A stretch of DNA of 64,000 bases, taken from contig NC_073745.1 of assembly GCF_029784135.1 (NCBI RefSeq), positions 78,053,569 through 78,117,568 of the forward strand, written 5' to 3'. The notes beneath the pieces were generated by a model. It did no database searches and was not told the origin of the DNA. It worked only from the letters and a program-made list of their open reading frames with translations. The stretch is from Toxorhynchites rutilus septentrionalis. Its lineage: Eukaryota > Arthropoda > Insecta > Diptera > Culicidae. Shown in pieces: positions 54,455 through 64,000 of this stretch. A program made the translations under genes and the position numbers. The first letter of the stretch is position 1. Every line of letters begins with the position of its first letter.

Positions 54455-54835
54455 AGAGTATAAAACACGCGGACCCCAAAAAATATCTTATTTTCTTTCA
54501 AACCGTAAACCCGTGTGGTTGTACGGCATCAGCATCGTGGACGTAACAAAGGAGGACAAGTTAAGGGAAAGGCAAAGTCTCACTCGAACCGTGCAGGTCT
54601 CCAGTTCCCTGTTGGTCGCATTCACTGATTGCTCCGCAAGGGTAACTAGGCCGAACGGATTGGTGCCGGAGCACCAGTATACCTAACAGCGATTATAGAG
54701 TTTCGGCCGTCGGAGTGCTCGAGTTGGCTTGCAAAGCTGCTCACGACAATCAGAAAACCCGCATCAAGAACAGAGCAGCTTCGGTTCGGCGCTCATCAAG
54801 GCAACAATTAGTTTCAGTGAGTGGCAAAGTGTTTC
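54455..54835 (+). pseudogene. Histone H2A pseudogene, copy 2
   Basis: A TATAAAA box at about 54458 is followed some 75 bp later by [20 protein letters not shown] and [10 protein letters not shown], then a stop where RLLRKGN should begin; the ATG is lost. ELACKAAHDNQKTRI follows, then the same non-H2A junction sequence as copy 1. It keeps the VGRIH segment missing from copy 1. Retention of promoter and 3' hairpin indicates DNA-level copying. Confidence 0.85.
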
Positions 54836-55004
54836 TCCAGCACGTCGCATTAAATGTAATTTACTGAACAACATGTCACAAGCTGGATGGGAAGAAATTT
54901 TCCAACTGTGAAAGCTGTGGCGAGTGGCAAACGCAATAGCTAAACAGGAAGGTTTAACCGAACAAGATGGGAATATCGAGTGATAACAAAAACACAACAC
55001 CAAA

Positions 55005-55020
55005 GGTTCTTTTCAGAACC
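55005..55020 (+). terminator. Histone 3' stem-loop, copy 2 (intact)
   Basis: GGTTCTTTTCAGAACC is a perfect six-pair, four-base-loop histone hairpin, followed by ATAAAGAG as a downstream-element-like purine run. Confidence 0.85.
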
Positions 55021-55307
55021 ATCAACATATTCATAAAGAGTAAACAGTAAACTAATCCATTTTTCAGGTAGATAGGTAGGTATTCACGTAGGAGAAGAAA
55101 ATAAAACAATATATTAAAAATATATATTTAACAAAAGCTGTCCCCTGTGTATAGTCCTACGTCACTCCGGTTATGTCCCCGACATTACCCACCCGTCTTT
55201 TTATATATGAGTATTTATGTTCGTAGAAATAATAATTGATTGATTGACTTATGTTGGGCGTGGAATATGAATGTTCAAAATGACACAGATTGATGTTTGG
55301 TGAAAAC

Positions 55308-55372
55308 TGCTCCAATGTGGGTTCGAACTCCGGTCGTCTGGATTATCATCCACCAGCTATCTCGCGCGGGTA
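55308..55372 (-). ncRNA. tRNA-like pol III promoter segment, copy 3 element
   Basis: Same A-box/B-box arrangement as 51846-51910, in the right part of the split copy 3. Confidence 0.5.
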
Positions 55373-55815
55373 TCTGAAGCTATCTGAATTTAATTCAACA
55401 GCGGTTAAAAGTGCATCAGCATTTCATTGACATTTCAATATGATGTAATATGTTCTTTATTAGGATCTAATATGATTTACTGTTTCATGATTTTCTTCAG
55501 CATGCAACACGATTTACTACAGTACTGAATCGATTTAAATTATACGCTTATACGACACACAAACTGCATCAGCGTAATATACGCATATGATGCGGATTAA
55601 AATATTTTACGACATTGTACATCATAAAATTGATGTTTATTATACCGAATAGCGACTTAATTTGATAATAGTATTTTAAATCAAGCTTTTAAATTTAATG
55701 CGATTTCAAATATACACGATACATACTTTGATTGATATTATATGCGATTATGATTTATTCGGATTTCTTGTAAGACTTGGCACGTGCAAAATTATACGAT
55801 TTAATGTTTGCTGGG

Positions 55816-55951
55816 TTTGTTCCCCTCCTGATCATTGGATTTCATCTGACATTACTATTGGATTTTTTTTGTCAACCAATTTAACTTCCATCAAACAGGT
55901 TCAAAACGTTTATTATTTCATAAAAACGTGATCTGTTTCTTGATTTGGCAC
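55816..55951. other. No gene recognised
   Basis: Short unassigned spacer. Confidence 0.4.
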
Positions 55952-56945
55952 CAGGGATGCCAGGTGATTTTTTCAAATGTCTTCTCATGGTACGAAAAAA
56001 TGTCTTCGAATGTTTTCACAATAATATCAAAAGAAACTAAAATTTATAATTAACACTTTTGGCCAAAGTTTGATAGCTTATTCAATATTTATACTAATTG
56101 ACATCGTTCTATAGCGCATTTAATTAAACTTACCTTGAGGTTTTGAAGTTTATTTAAATAAATGTGAACAAACAATATATGCCGCAACTGCGAACTAAAT
56201 TTCATGAGTACGTTGAAATCCTACAGGTATATCGAATACCGTTGATTGAGTAAATACCGCCCCAGTTCTTCCGTGAAAACGGAACTGTGATAACTCAATT
56301 TGTTTATTTCAGCTTTGAAGTTTTAATTGTAACTCAAACCACATCCATAAAACTAATCATTGGAACGATATGTAACCGGGAAATCATCATATTGTGAAGT
56401 GGTCATTTGAGAGATAATCTATTTATAGTATAGTATAAGTCCAAAATAATGAAAATACCATGTTACAATCATTCACATTTTCGAGGGCAAATGAAGTAAA
56501 GTCTTCTAGAGATAATATGTATCAAGACCACTTGAAATTCTCCAGAATTTCAAGCAAAAGTCGCTTTGTTGTTGCATTTATTCTATATACTTGTGGATTT
56601 TCTGCGCAGTGACGATATCGTAACCTTTATCGTTTATCCGAGGTGCGATTATTGCTAGTTGAAAACTAAAAAACCCCGATACAAAAGTCTCCGTTGATTA
56701 CTAAGAACAAAAGTGAACAAGTGACAACGATAAAAAAAGCGAGCAAATGACACGGAGACAAAAGCCGTACTTCTTTTGATTATATTACTGCCAATAGTTA
56801 AAATTTTATGGAAACAATATCTATAAAAAATTGACATACGCCATCATACTGAAATGTTTTCACATATTTCATAATGTCTTCACAAAATCAAATGTAAGTC
56901 AAATTTCTTCAAAATGAAGACATTTCTTCAAGCCTGACATCTCTG
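55952..56945. mobile_element. hAT-like MITE
   Basis: Inverted ends CAGGGATGCCAGGTGA and the complement of CAGAGATGTCAGGCTTGA, with AATGTCTTC repeats inside both ends. The flanking octamers TTTGGCAC and ATTGGTAC agree at six of eight positions, a plausible decayed 8-bp duplication. Non-coding, 994 bp. Confidence 0.7.
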
Positions 56946-56964
56946 ATTGGTACCCTTGCTGAAA

Positions 56965-56980
56965 GACATAATCCTACGTC
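56965..56980. repeat. Palindromic module beside the Ate1 start
   Basis: GACATAATCCTACGTC, one change from the palindrome, 130 bp upstream of the Ate1 start codon. Confidence 0.6.
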
Positions 56981-57110
56981 GAAACAACAACAATTTTGAC
57001 ATATCGTTCCACCTGTCCTAATGACTTGGTCTCAGCTGTCGAAGAGAGATGTGATTCATTGAATTAAAGAAATAAACAGTATCAGTAGAAGAAAATAACG
57101 CATCGCAAAA

Positions 57111-62848
<5,738 letters not shown>

Positions 62849-62967
62849 ATGTGGGAGGCGAACGGAATGCAGCTTTTGCAGCGATTTTTTCACTTAAAAT
62901 TACTCTCACCAAACTTTCTAGATAGCTTCTCGTTGTGTGTTCCTTATATTTATTGTTGCAAAAAATG

Positions 62968-62973
62968 AATAAA
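62968..62973 (+). terminator. Polyadenylation signal AATAAA (Ate1)
   Basis: AATAAA 120 bp after the Ate1 stop. Confidence 0.6.
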
Positions 62974-63039
62974 TAAGTTGACTTGTTGCATTCGGATTTA
63001 TAGTTCAATTCAAAAATGAGAAGGATAACTGATTGAGCG

Positions 63040-63045
63040 TTTATT
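63040..63045 (-). terminator. Polyadenylation signal AATAAA (SLC17-like gene)
   Basis: AATAAA on the minus strand 62 bp after the transporter stop. The two convergent genes therefore end within about 70 bp of each other. Confidence 0.6.
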
Positions 63046-63106
63046 TTGGCTTATCTAAAATAAATATTTTTTCTATACGGGATTTATCTTGAAATACTTA
63101 TAACGG

Positions 63107-63304
63107 TTAAGCGGATTTGAAGTTACCATCTTCAACGGCACTATCTCTGTTGTATGTCGCTACCTTAGCTTGCTCTTGAGGTTTTTTCACGATTTCGTTC
63201 CATTTCTGCACTTTTCCAGACCCAAAAACGATGAATATTATACCGGATATGACGTAGATTCCCGCGCTTATCAGAAAGACGTTCCTCCACTCTTCCATTG
63301 TGTT
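63107..63304 (-). CDS. SLC17-like transporter, last exon (partial)
   Basis: A 3' splice site (TATTTACAG on the minus strand) precedes NTMEEWRNVFLISAGIYVIS and GIIFIVFGSGKVQKWN, then a polar tail ending in NFKSA. EW-x-x-VF followed by a final membrane helix and GSGxxQxWN is the C-terminus of SLC17-family major facilitator anion transporters (the vesicular/inorganic-phosphate cotransporter group in insects). Only the last helix and cytoplasmic tail lie here; the other exons must be beyond the right edge or in sequence I could not assign. Substrate cannot be told from this part. Confidence 0.75.
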   Translation of the reverse strand, partial: NTMEEWRNVFLISAGIYVISGIIFIVFGSGKVQKWNEIVKKPQEQAKVATYNRDSAVEDGNFKSA

Positions 63305-64000
63305 CTGTAAATAATATTTTGTGCTGTGAATATTATGTCCGTAATTTATGTGCAATTTTATTGTACAATCTGATGGAATTATTTCATTATGATCAGGAAC
63401 GATGAAACGAATTTCGGAGGTGGTCCGTTTAAACTGCAGAGTTAGTGGGGCGAAAGTAATCTCTTCCGATGAATGGAGTTTCGGAGTTTTGTTCCCTACC
63501 CTCTGTTGTAAGTAGTCATTGTGCATGCGCTTGTGATCGCCGTAATGAAATCATTTCAATGTAGCCCCTGAACACTGGACCGAGAATAAGTTGTTATATG
63601 AGTCATTACCAAGCACGAAGGTTATTCATTGGACCAAATTTCCCTTAAATCCTACGTTCATTGGGCCTTCTACAAAAATGCATCGACGCCCTTATCGATT
63701 GATTCGCCGCAACTATGGCGAAAATAGTCTAGCAACTGCGCTGGATTTTTTTTATCCCATTTATTTATTTAAGGCTCATTAGCATTTTAGCTGTAACAGA
63801 GCCAAATTTGAATCGAGTACATGTCACATGGTTATCATATATCTATAACTAGCACATTACACAGTTGCCATTCGCCAGTATTCCTTCTATACCATTACAT
63901 ATGGTACATTCACACAGTAGCCATTTAGGCGTAAGAGTAGTATTCTTTCTGCTCTTCCATTATCCAGTTGGACCACCGGACAGCGGAGACAGGTGAATGA
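63305..64000. other. Probable intron of the SLC17-like gene
   Basis: No further transporter exon was recognised. TTAGCATTTTAGCTGTAACA with a T-rich stretch near 63745-63800 looks like retroelement debris. Confidence 0.4.

Larger units (their letters stand above)
52714..55197. mobile_element. Histone H2A-bearing mobile unit
   Basis: The borders are set by comparison with copy 2, which reads GCCATTTTTATATATGAG without interruption; here TTTTT is present on both sides. The unit starts with the palindrome GACGTAGGACTACGTC and TAACCGG, and ends with the complement of GACGGGTGGGTAATGTC, then ATAACCGGAGTGACGTAGGA, so both ends carry CCGG plus palindrome sequence in inverse order. Inside are two H2A pseudogenes in the same orientation, a pogo-like MITE and three histone-type stem-loops. 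I see no transposase. Boundaries are strong; how it moves is unknown. Confidence 0.8.
52373..55815. mobile_element. CCCAGCAAAC-ended element, copy 3, split
   Basis: Begins 8 bp after copy 2. The left part (52373-52713) and right part (55198-55815) are colinear with copy 2, with a 2484-bp unit inserted in between at a run of five T. Ends are CCCAGCAAAC and GTTTGCTGGG. Confidence 0.88.

Noticed and set aside
63305..63526. Upstream extension of the SLC17-like exon
   Set aside because: The frame stays open, but a good 3' splice site at 63305-63311 and loss of transporter similarity beyond it mark the exon border.

Overview
The window looks like nuclear DNA of a culicine mosquito, most likely Aedes or a close relative. 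The evidence is AT-rich intergenic DNA packed with nested transposons, tRNA-derived SINEs of the type I associate with Aedes, and intron-containing genes with clear insect orthologues. The species call is an inference; no marker sequence settles it.

Host genes: (1) a BTB/BACK/PHR-like protein, + strand, 11.5-12.7 kb; (2) an endophilin B gene, + strand, 31.98-44.76 kb, whose last intron is about 10 kb of transposons and which has an alternative SH3-less terminal exon; (3) ribosomal protein S18, - strand, 45.89-46.76 kb, convergent with endophilin B; (4) arginyl-tRNA-protein transferase Ate1, + strand, 57.11-62.85 kb, with a tandem pair of homologous exons that look mutually exclusive and a large terminal-inverted-repeat element filling one intron; (5) the last exon of an SLC17-like transporter, - strand, 63.11-63.30 kb, convergent with Ate1 and otherwise outside the window.

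Mobile DNA makes up most of the rest. From left to right: a SINE (0.8-1.1 kb); degenerate Tc1/mariner-superfamily transposases split by MITEs (2.8-3.6 and 6.8-8.4 kb); an internally deleted mariner (14.0-15.3 kb); a TIR element holding a 5'-truncated non-LTR retrotransposon (16.1-18.9 kb); a CCCAGCAAAC-ended MITE with another copy nested in it (19.1-20.3 kb); a structurally complete Ty3/Gypsy retrotransposon with apparently identical 623-bp LTRs (21.7-30.3 kb, - strand); a 95-bp minisatellite (36.4-36.8 kb); a Tc1-like pseudogene (37.3-38.4 kb); a hAT-like element containing a TIR element containing a Harbinger-like MITE (41.4-44.0 kb); a LINE remnant (49.6-50.9 kb); two adjacent CCCAGCAAAC elements; and a hAT-like MITE (56.0-56.9 kb).

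The most unusual structure is a 2.48-kb unit at 52714-55197 inserted in one CCCAGCAAAC element. It carries two decayed histone H2A genes with promoter-like DNA and histone 3' stem-loops, and starts with the palindrome GACGTAGGACTACGTC. About nine versions of that palindrome are scattered through the window, and another lies beside a histone-type stem-loop at 35.6 kb. This suggests a mobile family that captured replication-dependent histone genes as genomic DNA rather than through an mRNA intermediate.
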